From Kiloniellales bacterium (GTDB lineage: Bacteria > Pseudomonadota > Alphaproteobacteria > Kiloniellales > JAKSDN01), in assembly GCA_022360075.1 (NCBI GenBank), contig JAKSDN010001140.1, positions 1-7,965 on the forward strand: 7,965 nt of DNA, given 5' to 3'. A program made the translations under genes and the position numbers. Below are positions 1 through 7,268 of the stretch, piece after piece (position 1 is the first letter of the stretch; each line of letters starts with the position of its first letter). The notes under the pieces are model-generated. The model searched no databases. It had not been told where the DNA came from and saw only the letters and a list, made by a program, of their open reading frames with translations.

Positions 1-34
1 AAGTCCCTTAGGCTCACCTCCTAACACCCCCATT

Positions 35-151
35 TGTCATCCTCGGGCTTGACCCGAGGATCCATGGGCATTGCGGGACCGCCAGGCCATCAGGCATTCA
101 GGCCCCGGTCTCGCACCAAATTGGACCGGCGGATCAAGCCCGAGGGTGACA
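35..151. repeat. Intergenic imperfect inverted repeat, MITE/REP-like
   Basis: Bases 35-56 and the reverse complement of 130-151 match at 20 of 22 positions, so the ends of this 117-base element are inverted copies of each other. Within the left arm, 39-47 (ATCCTCGGG) and 53-61 (CCCGAGGAT) form a perfect 9-bp stem around the loop CTTGA; the right arm is less perfect internally. Elements with CGGGCTTGACCCG cores are frequent between genes in alphaproteobacterial genomes (from memory). No coding sequence is evident inside. It lies beyond the 3' end of the minus-strand peroxiredoxin gene, so it might also fold in that transcript, but no T-run follows a stem, so I do not call it an intrinsic terminator. 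The rest of 1-202 shows nothing I can name. Confidence 0.7.
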
Positions 152-202
152 GTGAGAAGGGGGAGGGGCTATCACCAACTGTCTGGAAAAACTGGATAAA
201 CC

Positions 203-781
203 TTACGCCGCCCCCTTCACCGGATGCGCCCGCAAACATGCCAGCACTGCCTCCGCATGGCCGTCCGGCGGAAAGACCGGGTAGAACACATGCTCGATGC
301 GGCCGTCGCGCAGGATCAGGCCGGCGCGCTTGAGCAGGGTGATGTCGGCGACCCGCTGGACCGGCAGGCCCAGGGCGCGGGTGAGCGCGAGGCTCGCATC
401 GCTGAGCAGGGCAAAGGGCAGGTGCAGGCGCTCGGCCGCCTCGCGCTGATAGGCCGTGTCCTGGGTGCTGAGGCCGAAGACGCGCGCGCCCAAGGCCTGG
501 AGCTCGGCGTGATGGTCGCGGAAGCTGCAGGACTGCGGCGTGCAGCCGCGCGCCCCGGGGATCGCCTCCCAATCCTTCACCAAGGAGGGCTGGCCTGGCA
601 CGCCGGTGCGCGGGTAGATGTAGACCACCGTGCGGCCGGGCAGGCGGGCGAGCTCGACGCTGCCGCCGGCGGTGGCCGGCAGGGCGATGTCCGGGACCGG
701 CATCCCCGTCAGGTGGTCGGCGGCGCCGTCGTCTTCGGGCACCGGCAAATCCTCGGGTAGTGTTGAAAGGTCCTCGGCCAT
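203..781 (-). CDS. Peroxiredoxin, BCP/AhpC-TSA type, with an insertion before the active-site cysteine
   Basis: Predicted 192-residue thiol peroxidase that would reduce hydrogen peroxide or organic hydroperoxides in the cytoplasm; no signal peptide or membrane segment is visible. The thioredoxin-like fold is suggested by VVYIYPRTG (about residues 52-60), GCTPQSCSFRD (79-89), GARVFGLSTQ (98-107) and LPFALLSDASLALTRALG (121-138). Cys80 would be the peroxidatic cysteine and Cys85 the resolving one, the CxxxxC spacing of the BCP (PrxQ) group; a third cysteine is at 182. In canonical BCP proteins the YP(K/R) strand end lies about 8 residues before the peroxidatic cysteine; here Tyr56 to Cys80 is 24 residues, an insertion of about 16. 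The ATG at 781 is preferred over an in-frame ATG at 838 because AAAGGAG lies 7 bases before it and the extra 19 residues are not family-like. The gene is divergent from the mutase operon. The exact reductant cannot be told from sequence. Confidence 0.9.
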   Translation of the reverse strand: MAEDLSTLPEDLPVPEDDGAADHLTGMPVPDIALPATAGGSVELARLPGRTVVYIYPRTGVPGQPSLVKDWEAIPGARGCTPQSCSFRDHHAELQALGARVFGLSTQDTAYQREAAERLHLPFALLSDASLALTRALGLPVQRVADITLLKRAGLILRDGRIEHVFYPVFPPDGHAEAVLACLRAHPVKGAA

Positions 782-788
782 GTCGCGG

Positions 789-795
789 CTCCTTT
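789..795 (-). promoter_or_regulatory. Shine-Dalgarno site of the peroxiredoxin gene
   Basis: On the minus strand the sequence reads AAAGGAG followed by a 7-base spacer and ATG at 781-779. This is the strongest ribosome binding site in the window and fixes the peroxiredoxin start at 781 rather than at the upstream ATG at 838. Confidence 0.8.
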
Positions 796-853
796 CCCTG
801 GGGTTAAGAAAGTGGTGAGACGTGGCCCTGTTCTTCAAGCTTCAAGTTGTGCT

Positions 854-863
854 GGCAATTGCC
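854..863. promoter_or_regulatory. Perfect 10-bp palindrome GGCAATTGCC in the divergent region
   Basis: GGCAATTGCC is its own reverse complement and lies between the divergent peroxiredoxin and mutase genes. Just beside it, CTTCAAG is repeated twice head to tail at 833-839 and 840-846. Either could be a regulator site, but I recognise no specific factor and a 10-bp palindrome can occur by chance. Confidence 0.25.
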
Positions 864-878
864 GCTGGAACTTGGTCC

Positions 879-894
879 TTTATCGCTCGATAAA
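879..894. promoter_or_regulatory. Candidate operator: inverted repeat TTTATCG-CT-CGATAAA
   Basis: Seven-base arms TTTATCG and CGATAAA are exact reverse complements around a two-base centre. The site lies in the AT-richer part of the divergent region, about 90 bases upstream of the mutase start and about 100 bases upstream of the peroxiredoxin start, where a dimeric repressor or activator could act on either gene. I cannot assign it to a known regulator. It lacks the TTTGCAAA core I associate with PccR control of propionyl-CoA genes in Rhodobacter. Confidence 0.4.
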
Positions 895-925
895 TAGCTG
901 TATCTCGCTTTTCGGTTACGTGGAC

Positions 926-950
926 TTGACCTTGTCGGCGGGCGTATACT
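926..950 (+). promoter_or_regulatory. Weak candidate promoter for the mutase operon
   Basis: TTGACC (926-931) resembles a -35 box and TATACT (945-950) a -10 box, and they lie 37 bases upstream of the mutase ATG. The spacer is only 13 bases, well short of the usual 16-18, so the two boxes probably do not work together as a standard sigma-70 promoter. TATACT may be a real -10 element with a poor -35 box, or the match may be chance. Confidence 0.25.
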
Positions 951-986
951 CCGCGCGTCGATTCGGCCTTTGAGGACAAGAGGTTC

Positions 987-3134
987 ATGGCGGACTTCGC
1001 GAAACCCGGTCTCGACGACTGGCGCGCGCGCGCGGCCAAGGAGTTGCGCGGCGGCGATCTCGATGGCCTGACCTGGCAAACGCCCGAGGGCATCGCCGTC
1101 AAGCCGCTCTACACGGCGACCGACCTCGAGGGGCTGGAGACGCTGGACACGCTGCCCGGCTTCGCGCCCTTCCTGCGCGGGCCGCGCGCGACCATGTACG
1201 CCAACCGGCCCTGGACGATCCGCCAGTATGCCGGCTTTTCCACCGCCGAGGAGTCCAACGCCTTCTACAAGGAGGGCCTGAAAGCGGGCCAGAAGGGCCT
1301 GTCGATCGCCTTCGATCTCGCCACCCACCGCGGCTACGACTCCGACCATCCGCGCGTGGTCGGCGACGTCGGCAAGGCCGGCGTGGCGATCGACTCGGTC
1401 GAGGACATGAAGGTCCTGTTCGACGGCATCCCGCTCGACGAGATGAGCGTCTCGATGACCATGAACGGCGCCGTGCTGCCAGTGATGGCGAGCTACATCG
1501 TCGCCGGCGAGGAGCAGGGCGTGCCCCAGGCGAAGCTGGCCGGCACGATCCAGAACGACATCCTCAAGGAGTTCATGGTCCGCAACACCTACATCTATCC
1601 GCCGGCGCCTTCGATGCGGATCGTCGCCGACATCATCGAGCACACCGCCCGGCACATGCCGAAGTTCAACTCGATCTCCATCTCCGGCTATCACATGCAG
1701 GAGGCCGGGGCGACCTGCGTGCAGGAGCTCGCCTTCACGCTGGCCGATGGCGTGGAGTACGTACGTACGGCCCTGCAGCGCGGCCTCGACATCGACGACT
1801 TCGCACCGCGGCTCAGCTTCTTCTTCGCCATCGGCATGAACTTCTTCATGGAGGTCGCCAAGCTGCGCGCCGCGCGCTTCCTCTGGGCCCGCCTGATGAG
1901 CGTGCACGCGCCGAAGAACCCGGGCAGCCTGACCTTGCGTACCCATTGCCAGACCTCCGGGGTCAGCCTGACCGAGCAGGACCCTTACAACAACGTGGTG
2001 CGCACGGCGATCGAGGCGCTGGCCGCGGCGCTCGGCGGCACGCAGTCGCTGCACACCAACTCCTTCGACGAGGCGATCGCGCTGCCCACGCCCTTCTCCG
2101 CGCGCATCGCCCGCAACACCCAGCTCATCCTGCAGAACGAGACCGGCGTCACCAAGGTGGTCGATCCCCTGGCCGGCAGCTACTACCTGGAGAGCCTGAC
2201 CGCGAGCCTGGTCGCCGAGGCGCAGAAGCTGATCGACGAGGTCGAGGCGCTGGGCGGCATGACCAAGGCGGTCGAGTCCGGCATGCCGAAGCTGCGCATC
2301 GAAGAGTCGGCGGCCCGGCGCCAGGCGCGCGTCGACCGCGGCGAAGAGGTCATCGTTGGCGTCAACAAGTTCCGCCCGGAGCGCGAGGAGGGCGTCGACA
2401 TCCTCGACATCGACAACAGCCAGGTGCGCCGCCAGCAGGTCGAGCGCCTGGAGCGGGTCCGCGCCGAGCGCGACGACGCGGCCTGCCGCGCCGCGCTCGA
2501 TGCGCTCGGACAGGCTGCTGCCGGCGAGGGCAACCTGCTCGCGCTCTCGATCGAGGCGATGCGCGCCCGGGCCACGGTCGGCGAGGTTTCCGACGCGCTC
2601 GAGGCCGTCTTCACCCGGCACCGCGCGGGGATCCACTCGGTCTCCGGCGTCTACGGCGCCGCCTACGAGGGCGACGAGGGATTCGCGCGCATCCGCGGCG
2701 AGGTGGAGAGCTTCGCTGCGGACGAAGGCCGGCGGCCGCGCATCCTGGTGGTCAAGCTCGGCCAGGACGGGCACGACCGCGGCGCCAAGGTGATCGCCAC
2801 CGCCTTCGCCGACATCGGCTTCGATGTCGACGTCGGGCCGCTGTTCCAGACCCCGGCCGAAGGCGCGCGCCAGGCGATCGAGAACGACGTCCATGTGATC
2901 GGCGTATCGAGCCAGGCCGCCGGCCACAAGACCTTGGTGCCCGCGCTGATCGGCGAGCTGAAGGCCAAGGGTGCCGAGGACATCCTCGTCGTCTGCGGCG
3001 GCGTGATCCCACCGCAGGACTACGACTTCCTCCTCGAGGCCGGGGTCAGCGCCATCTATGGACCCGGGACCAATATCCCGAGCGCCGCGCACGAGATCCT
3101 CGGCAAGATCCGGCAAAGGCGAGCCGCCGCGTGA
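987..3134 (+). CDS. Methylmalonyl-CoA mutase, single-chain, adenosylcobalamin-dependent
   Basis: 715-residue cytoplasmic enzyme that interconverts (R)-methylmalonyl-CoA and succinyl-CoA, the last step of propionyl-CoA assimilation, also used in the ethylmalonyl-CoA pathway. The N-terminal catalytic barrel carries [21 protein letters not shown] (from Arg74; Tyr81 corresponds to Tyr89 of the Propionibacterium enzyme), [64 protein letters not shown] and [24 protein letters not shown] fits methylmalonyl-CoA rather than isobutyryl-CoA or ethylmalonyl-CoA mutase. The C-terminal B12 domain (about 580-715) has the base-off motif Asp594-x-His596-x-x-Gly599, with His596 as the cobalt ligand, followed by VGVSS-like and [10 protein letters not shown] segments. 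Length and motif order are normal, so it looks intact. The ATG at 987 has GAGGA and AAGAGG upstream. No epimerase, carboxylase or MeaB chaperone gene is in the window. Its stop overlaps the next gene by 4 bases. Confidence 0.97.
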   Translation: MADFAKPGLDDWRARAAKELRGGDLDGLTWQTPEGIAVKPLYTATDLEGLETLDTLPGFAPFLRGPRATMYANRPWTIRQYAGFSTAEESNAFYKEGLKAGQKGLSIAFDLATHRGYDSDHPRVVGDVGKAGVAIDSVEDMKVLFDGIPLDEMSVSMTMNGAVLPVMASYIVAGEEQGVPQAKLAGTIQNDILKEFMVRNTYIYPPAPSMRIVADIIEHTARHMPKFNSISISGYHMQEAGATCVQELAFTLADGVEYVRTALQRGLDIDDFAPRLSFFFAIGMNFFMEVAKLRAARFLWARLMSVHAPKNPGSLTLRTHCQTSGVSLTEQDPYNNVVRTAIEALAAALGGTQSLHTNSFDEAIALPTPFSARIARNTQLILQNETGVTKVVDPLAGSYYLESLTASLVAEAQKLIDEVEALGGMTKAVESGMPKLRIEESAARRQARVDRGEEVIVGVNKFRPEREEGVDILDIDNSQVRRQQVERLERVRAERDDAACRAALDALGQAAAGEGNLLALSIEAMRARATVGEVSDALEAVFTRHRAGIHSVSGVYGAAYEGDEGFARIRGEVESFAADEGRRPRILVVKLGQDGHDRGAKVIATAFADIGFDVDVGPLFQTPAEGARQAIENDVHVIGVSSQAAGHKTLVPALIGELKAKGAEDILVVCGGVIPPQDYDFLLEAGVSAIYGPGTNIPSAAHEILGKIRQRRAAA

Positions 3135-6100
3135 ACCCGCTGCCCGCGATCGAGCGGTCCCGGCGGACCGTCTTCATCGCCGCCATTGGCGGCCTGGTCT
3201 TCACGGTTCTCTGGCTGGCGCTCTGCTTCTGGTACGTCGCGCAGTTCTTCGGGCTGGAGAACCTGCAGTTCCAGCAGCCGCACGAGCTGGCGGCGACCAT
3301 CGGCGGAATCGCCGCACCGCTGCTCCTGGTCTGGGTGATCATTCTGGTCTTCGTGCGAGCCAACGTGGTGAGCGCCGAATCGCGCGAGCTGCTGCGCCAT
3401 CTCGAAGCCATGACCTATCCGACCGAGGAAGCGGACTGGAAGGTCGCGCGCATCACCAACTCGCTGAAGGAGCAGGCCGAACTCCTGTCGAAGGCGACCG
3501 ACGAGATGGTCGAGCGCATGGAGGAGATGCGCGGCGCCTTTCGCCTTCAGTCGCAGGAGCTGACCGGCGCCAGCGTGCGCGCCGCCTCCCAGGCCGAGCA
3601 GCTCCGCGAGTCGCTCGAGGCGCAGTCGGACAACCTCAGGGCCGCCAACGAGCAGGTCATGGCGCTGGTCACCGACGCCAGCGACATCGTCGACAAGCAG
3701 GTCAGGCTGCTCGACGAGGCCGCCGACCGGGCGCGCGAGACGGCCGGCTCGATCGCCGAGGGTGTGCGCGATGCCGTCGGCAGCCTGGACCAGGTCTCGG
3801 AGAGCGCCATGGATTCGGCGCGCAGCGCGGCCGAACGGATCGCCGAGGACCTGGGGGAATCGATCGCCGCGCTCGACGAGGCCGCGGACCAGGTGGTCGA
3901 GCGCACGGCTCAGTCGGTGGCACGGATCAGCGAGAGCTTGGGTGAGCCCGTGGGCGCCTTGGACGAGGCGGCCGAACGCGCCATCGACCGGGCCGCCTCC
4001 GCCAGCGCTACGATCGCGGACAGCCTCAAGCAGCCGGTCGAGGCGATCAACCAGACGGCCGAGCAAACGGGCGAGCGTGTCCGGGTCGCTGCCGCGATGG
4101 TCACGAACAGCCTGCGCGAGCCGTTGGCCGCCTTGAACGAGGCCGCCGCACAGACCGAGCAGCGCACCGGCGCGGCGATCGATCAGATCTCCGCCCACCT
4201 GGCCGACCCGGCCAAGCTGTTGAACGAGGCGGCCGACCGCGCGGTCGAGCGCACGCACGAGGCCGTCGCCAAGGTCTCCGGCGGGCTCAAGGAGCCGCTC
4301 CAGTTGCTCAACAAGGCGACGGACGACGCGCTCGATCGCACCCGCACCTCGATCTCCACCGTGATCGAAGCCTTGGCGCAGCCGGCTTCCCTGCTCGACG
4401 AGGCCACGCAAGACGCACTCGAACGCACGCGCCAGTCCGCCGACAACGTCTCCGCCGCATTGCAGAAGCCGGCGGTCCTGATCGAGAAGACGACGCAGGA
4501 CTCGCTGCTGCAGATCCAGGAGTCCGCGGAGAAGCTCAAGGACTCGCTGGACAAGCCGGTCGCGCTGATCGAGCAGGCCGCCCAGGCGGCGATCCACAAG
4601 GCGCGCCAGTCCAGCAACAACGTCGCCAGCTCACTGCAGCAGCCCGTCGTGCTGATCGAGCAGGCGGCCCAAGAGGCCGTCGCCCAGGCCCAGCAGTCGG
4701 CAGAGAGTGCGAGCAACGCTTTGCAGAAGCCCGCCGCGCAGATCGAGCAGGCCGCGCAGGAGGCCGTGGCCCGCGCCCAGCAATCGGTCGAGACGGTCTC
4801 GGCCGCGCTCTTGCGCCCGGCCGGCCTGATCGAGCAGGCCGCCCAGGAGGCGGTCACCCGGGCGCAGCAGTCGGCCGATGCCGTCTCCGCCGCGCTGCAA
4901 CGGCCCTCGGCCCTGATCGAGCAGGCGGCGCAGGAAGCGGTGGCCCAGGCCCAAAGCTCGTCGGAAAGCGTCTCCACGGCCTTGCAGCGGCCCTCGGCCC
5001 TGATCGAGAAGGCTGCGCGCGAGGCCGCAGTCAGCGCCCAGCAGTCGGCCGATGGCGTCTCCACGGCCTTGCAGAAGCCGGCCAGCCTGATCGAGCAGGC
5101 GACCCAGGAGTCGGTCACTATGGCGCAGCAGGCGGCCGAGGCGGTCGCCGCGTCCCTGGAACGGCCGGCCAAGCTGCTGGAGGACCGCAGCCAGCACGTG
5201 CTCGAGCGCGCGCGTGCCGCGGCCGCCCAGACGGCGAAGGTCCTGGAGCAGCCTTCGGCGCAGATCGAGCAGACCACCGAGCGCACGATCGAGCGCAGCA
5301 AGGAGGCCGTGGGCAAGGTCGCCGAGAGCTTGCAGGAGCCGATGCAGCTCCTGGACAAGACGGCCGAGCAGGCGCTGCAGCGCACGCGCGGCGTCTCGAC
5401 CCAGGTGGCCAAGGCGCTGGAGGAGCCCTCGGGCGTCCTCGATCGGGCGACCCAGCGCGCCGTGGAGACCACCCGGGCCGCCGTCGATGTCATGGCCGAG
5501 ACCCTGCGCGAGCCGCTGGCCTTGCTCGACGAATCGACCGCGCGCGCGGTCGAGCGCACGGCCGAGCTCTCCGAGCAGCTCCGCCGGCGCTCCGACGAGA
5601 TGCTCTCGGTCAGCGAGCAGACGCGCGAGCTGGCCGAGAAGCTGCGCGAGGACATCGACGCCGACTCCGAGTCCTTCGTCGAGGTCGGCAGCCGCATCTC
5701 ATTCCAGGCCAAGCAGTTCAGCGACCTCCTGCGCCAGCAGATCGACCACCTGAACGCCGCCTTCGAGCGCAGCGGCGGCCAGGTCAACTATCTCAGAGAG
5801 GCGCTCAGCCAGCAGAGCGAAGACATGAACCGCCTCTCGACCCAGATCGGCGAGCAGGCGCGTTCGATCACCACGGTCATGCAGACCCAGGCCCAGGATG
5901 TGCGCACCGCCTTCGAGGTCGCGGCGACCCGGGCCAAGGTCATGAACGAGTCGCTGCGCGAGCGCGGCGAGACGCTGACCACCTCGGCGGAGGAGATCAC
6001 CACCAAGCTGCGCCAGACCGCCGCGGAGATGACGAGCAGCATGTCCCAGGCGGGCGAGGCGGAGAGCGCACGCCTGATCGAGACGGCCACCGAGGCCGAG

Positions 6101-7264
6101 CGCAAGATCGTCGCGGCCGGGGTGGAGATTCGCCCGCAGGTCGAATCGATCGCGGCCGCCGTCGACCGGGCGGTCGAGCAATCGCGCCTGGCCGGCGAGG
6201 GCTTCCGCCGCCAGGCCGAGGAGCTGGGCCAGACCTCCGACCGCGCGGCGGAGCAGATCGACCGGGTTGGCGAGATCGTCCAGGGCCGCGCCGTCGATCT
6301 CTCGCAGGCGGCGCGCGAGATTACCACTGGCGCCGAATCGCTGGCGCAGAGCTTCAAGGTGCAGAGCGAGGAGCTGCGCACCGCCGCCGATAAGGCCAAT
6401 GCCTCGACCGCGAGCCTCAAGGAGGCGGTGCAGCAGGAGATCCGCGATCTCGCCCGGGTCGGCGGCGAGCTGAGCGCGCTGGCCCGCAACATCAAGCAGT
6501 CGCTGTCCGACCAGGCGACCGAGCTGGCCCAAGGCCTGGCGACGACTAAGGAGGCCTCCGAGGATATCCGCGAAGAGCTGCGCGCTCAGGCCCACGATCT
6601 GGCCGAGGCCTCGGAAGAGACCATGGAGCGGCTGGCCCAGATCGGCGAGAAGGTCGAGAAGAGCGCCTCCGTCCTGACCGAGAGCGCAGAGCGCGCGCTC
6701 GACAAGACCCACGAGCTCTCCGGCCTGCTGGAGACGCGGGCCGCGGCGCTGAGCGAGGCCGTGGGCTCCGCATTGGTCGATGCGACCGAGGCCAGCGTGG
6801 TCTTTCGCGAGCAGACCAAGGAGCTGGTCAGCGCCTCGGAGCAGGCCGCCATCCAGGCCCGCTCGATGCGCCACAACGAGGCGCTCGGCCGGCGCGACCT
6901 CTTTCTGCGCACCGCGACCGTGATGATCGAGGATCTCAACTCGGCGGCGATCGACATCAACCGGCTGCTCGAGGAGGAGATCCCCGACGACATCTGGAAG
7001 CGCTATCGGCGCGGCGACAAGTCGATTTTCGCACGGCGCATCCTGAAGATGCGCGACCGCTTCGCGATCCCGGAGATCGAGGACCGCTACGAGCACGACC
7101 AGGACTTCCGCGACAAGGTGACGCGCTACATGAACCAGTTCGAGTCGCTGCTCACCCAGGCGACCGACTGCGATCCCGAGCAGGTTCTGAGCGCCACCTT
7201 CCTGACCGCCGACGTCGGCAAGCTTTACCTCCTGCTTTCCCGATCTCTGGGTCGTACCCAGTAG
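3131..7264 (+). CDS. Large membrane-anchored coiled-coil protein with 20 tandem 29-residue repeats; possibly TipN-like
   Basis: 1377 residues, function unknown. The GTG at 3131 is chosen because it overlaps the mutase stop (GTGA) and places a basic segment (RSRR, 9-12) before a membrane helix at about 13-36; a second helix spans about 54-75. Both ends would then face the cytoplasm with a short periplasmic loop. Residues 76-217 are charged and helical. Residues 218-797 are 20 gap-free 29-residue repeats with invariant Leu24 and near-invariant Pro27. Residues 798-1249 are irregular coiled coil rich in Glu, Gln, Ala, Ser and Arg. Residues 1250-1377 look like a compact domain with aromatic and hydrophobic residues, including IWKRY (Trp1289), [22 protein letters not shown] and DVGKLYLLL (Asp1361 onward). 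Two N-terminal membrane helices plus a long coiled coil recalls the Caulobacter polarity factor TipN, and the C-terminal pattern seems similar from memory; this is inference. Alternatives are another polar or envelope scaffold. No catalytic motif is seen. Confidence 0.85.
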   Translation: MNPLPAIERSRRTVFIAAIGGLVFTVLWLALCFWYVAQFFGLENLQFQQPHELAATIGGIAAPLLLVWVIILVFVRANVVSAESRELLRHLEAMTYPTEEADWKVARITNSLKEQAELLSKATDEMVERMEEMRGAFRLQSQELTGASVRAASQAEQLRESLEAQSDNLRAANEQVMALVTDASDIVDKQVRLLDEAADRARETAGSIAEGVRDAVGSLDQVSESAMDSARSAAERIAEDLGESIAALDEAADQVVERTAQSVARISESLGEPVGALDEAAERAIDRAASASATIADSLKQPVEAINQTAEQTGERVRVAAAMVTNSLREPLAALNEAAAQTEQRTGAAIDQISAHLADPAKLLNEAADRAVERTHEAVAKVSGGLKEPLQLLNKATDDALDRTRTSISTVIEALAQPASLLDEATQDALERTRQSADNVSAALQKPAVLIEKTTQDSLLQIQESAEKLKDSLDKPVALIEQAAQAAIHKARQSSNNVASSLQQPVVLIEQAAQEAVAQAQQSAESASNALQKPAAQIEQAAQEAVARAQQSVETVSAALLRPAGLIEQAAQEAVTRAQQSADAVSAALQRPSALIEQAAQEAVAQAQSSSESVSTALQRPSALIEKAAREAAVSAQQSADGVSTALQKPASLIEQATQESVTMAQQAAEAVAASLERPAKLLEDRSQHVLERARAAAAQTAKVLEQPSAQIEQTTERTIERSKEAVGKVAESLQEPMQLLDKTAEQALQRTRGVSTQVAKALEEPSGVLDRATQRAVETTRAAVDVMAETLREPLALLDESTARAVERTAELSEQLRRRSDEMLSVSEQTRELAEKLREDIDADSESFVEVGSRISFQAKQFSDLLRQQIDHLNAAFERSGGQVNYLREALSQQSEDMNRLSTQIGEQARSITTVMQTQAQDVRTAFEVAATRAKVMNESLRERGETLTTSAEEITTKLRQTAAEMTSSMSQAGEAESARLIETATEAERKIVAAGVEIRPQVESIAAAVDRAVEQSRLAGEGFRRQAEELGQTSDRAAEQIDRVGEIVQGRAVDLSQAAREITTGAESLAQSFKVQSEELRTAADKANASTASLKEAVQQEIRDLARVGGELSALARNIKQSLSDQATELAQGLATTKEASEDIREELRAQAHDLAEASEETMERLAQIGEKVEKSASVLTESAERALDKTHELSGLLETRAAALSEAVGSALVDATEASVVFREQTKELVSASEQAAIQARSMRHNEALGRRDLFLRTATVMIEDLNSAAIDINRLLEEEIPDDIWKRYRRGDKSIFARRILKMRDRFAIPEIEDRYEHDQDFRDKVTRYMNQFESLLTQATDCDPEQVLSATFLTADVGKLYLLLSRSLGRTQ
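3782..5521 (+). repeat. Array of 20 tandem 87-bp units encoding 29-residue repeats
   Basis: Twenty in-frame units of exactly 87 bp follow each other without insertion or deletion; a 21st partial unit starts at 5522 and loses register after about 20 residues, and a degenerate unit precedes 3782. In unit numbering, Leu24 is present in 20 of 20 and Pro27 in 19 of 20 (unit 1 has Ser). Positions 1-2 are nearly always a pair with Leu or Ile at position 2. The core signature is SLxxPxxLLxxA across the unit boundary. Units 10-14 are the most alike (LIEQAAQ at the start of most). Synonymous differences between neighbours are many, so the array is not freshly duplicated. A helix of about 25 residues between prolines is likely. 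Confidence 0.95.
7247..7261 (+). other. Small hairpin at the junction of the coiled-coil and exporter genes
   Basis: CTGGGT-CGT-ACCCAG forms a perfect 6-bp stem with a 3-base loop. It covers the last codons of the coiled-coil gene, ends one base before its TAG stop, and lies 7 bases before the exporter GTG, where a Shine-Dalgarno site would normally be. No T-run follows, so it is not an intrinsic terminator. It might reduce independent initiation and favour translational coupling, or it might be chance. Confidence 0.35.
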
Positions 7265-7268
7265 TACG

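Noticed and set aside
782..838. Longer peroxiredoxin start at 838
   Set aside because: The ATG at 781 has AAAGGAG at ideal spacing, and that site would lie inside the longer form; the extra 19 residues are not family-like.
1757..1770. GTACGTACGTAC run in the mutase gene
   Set aside because: A short simple repeat within well-conserved codons (Glu-Tyr-Val-Arg-Thr); no sign of a separate function.
804..3116. Open frame of 770 codons on the minus strand opposite the mutase
   Set aside because: It is the mirror of a clear mutase gene in GC-rich DNA, where antisense frames stay open because of codon-position bias; its translation (Asp, Leu, Arg, Val and His-rich, low complexity) resembles no protein family.
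1946..3130. Upstream extension of the coiled-coil frame inside the mutase gene
   Set aside because: The frame is open here, but its translation is Arg/Gly/Pro-rich nonsense typical of an off-frame reading; the real start is the GTG at 3131 just before two membrane helices.
3782..5521. CRISPR-like array
   Set aside because: The 87-bp repeats are contiguous, in frame, diverged and coding, with no unique spacers.
4183..5787. Ser/Cys/Trp-rich 534-codon open frame on the minus strand opposite the repeat array
   Set aside because: Its periodic sequence is a by-product of the 87-bp repeats on the plus strand, and it has no family-like features.
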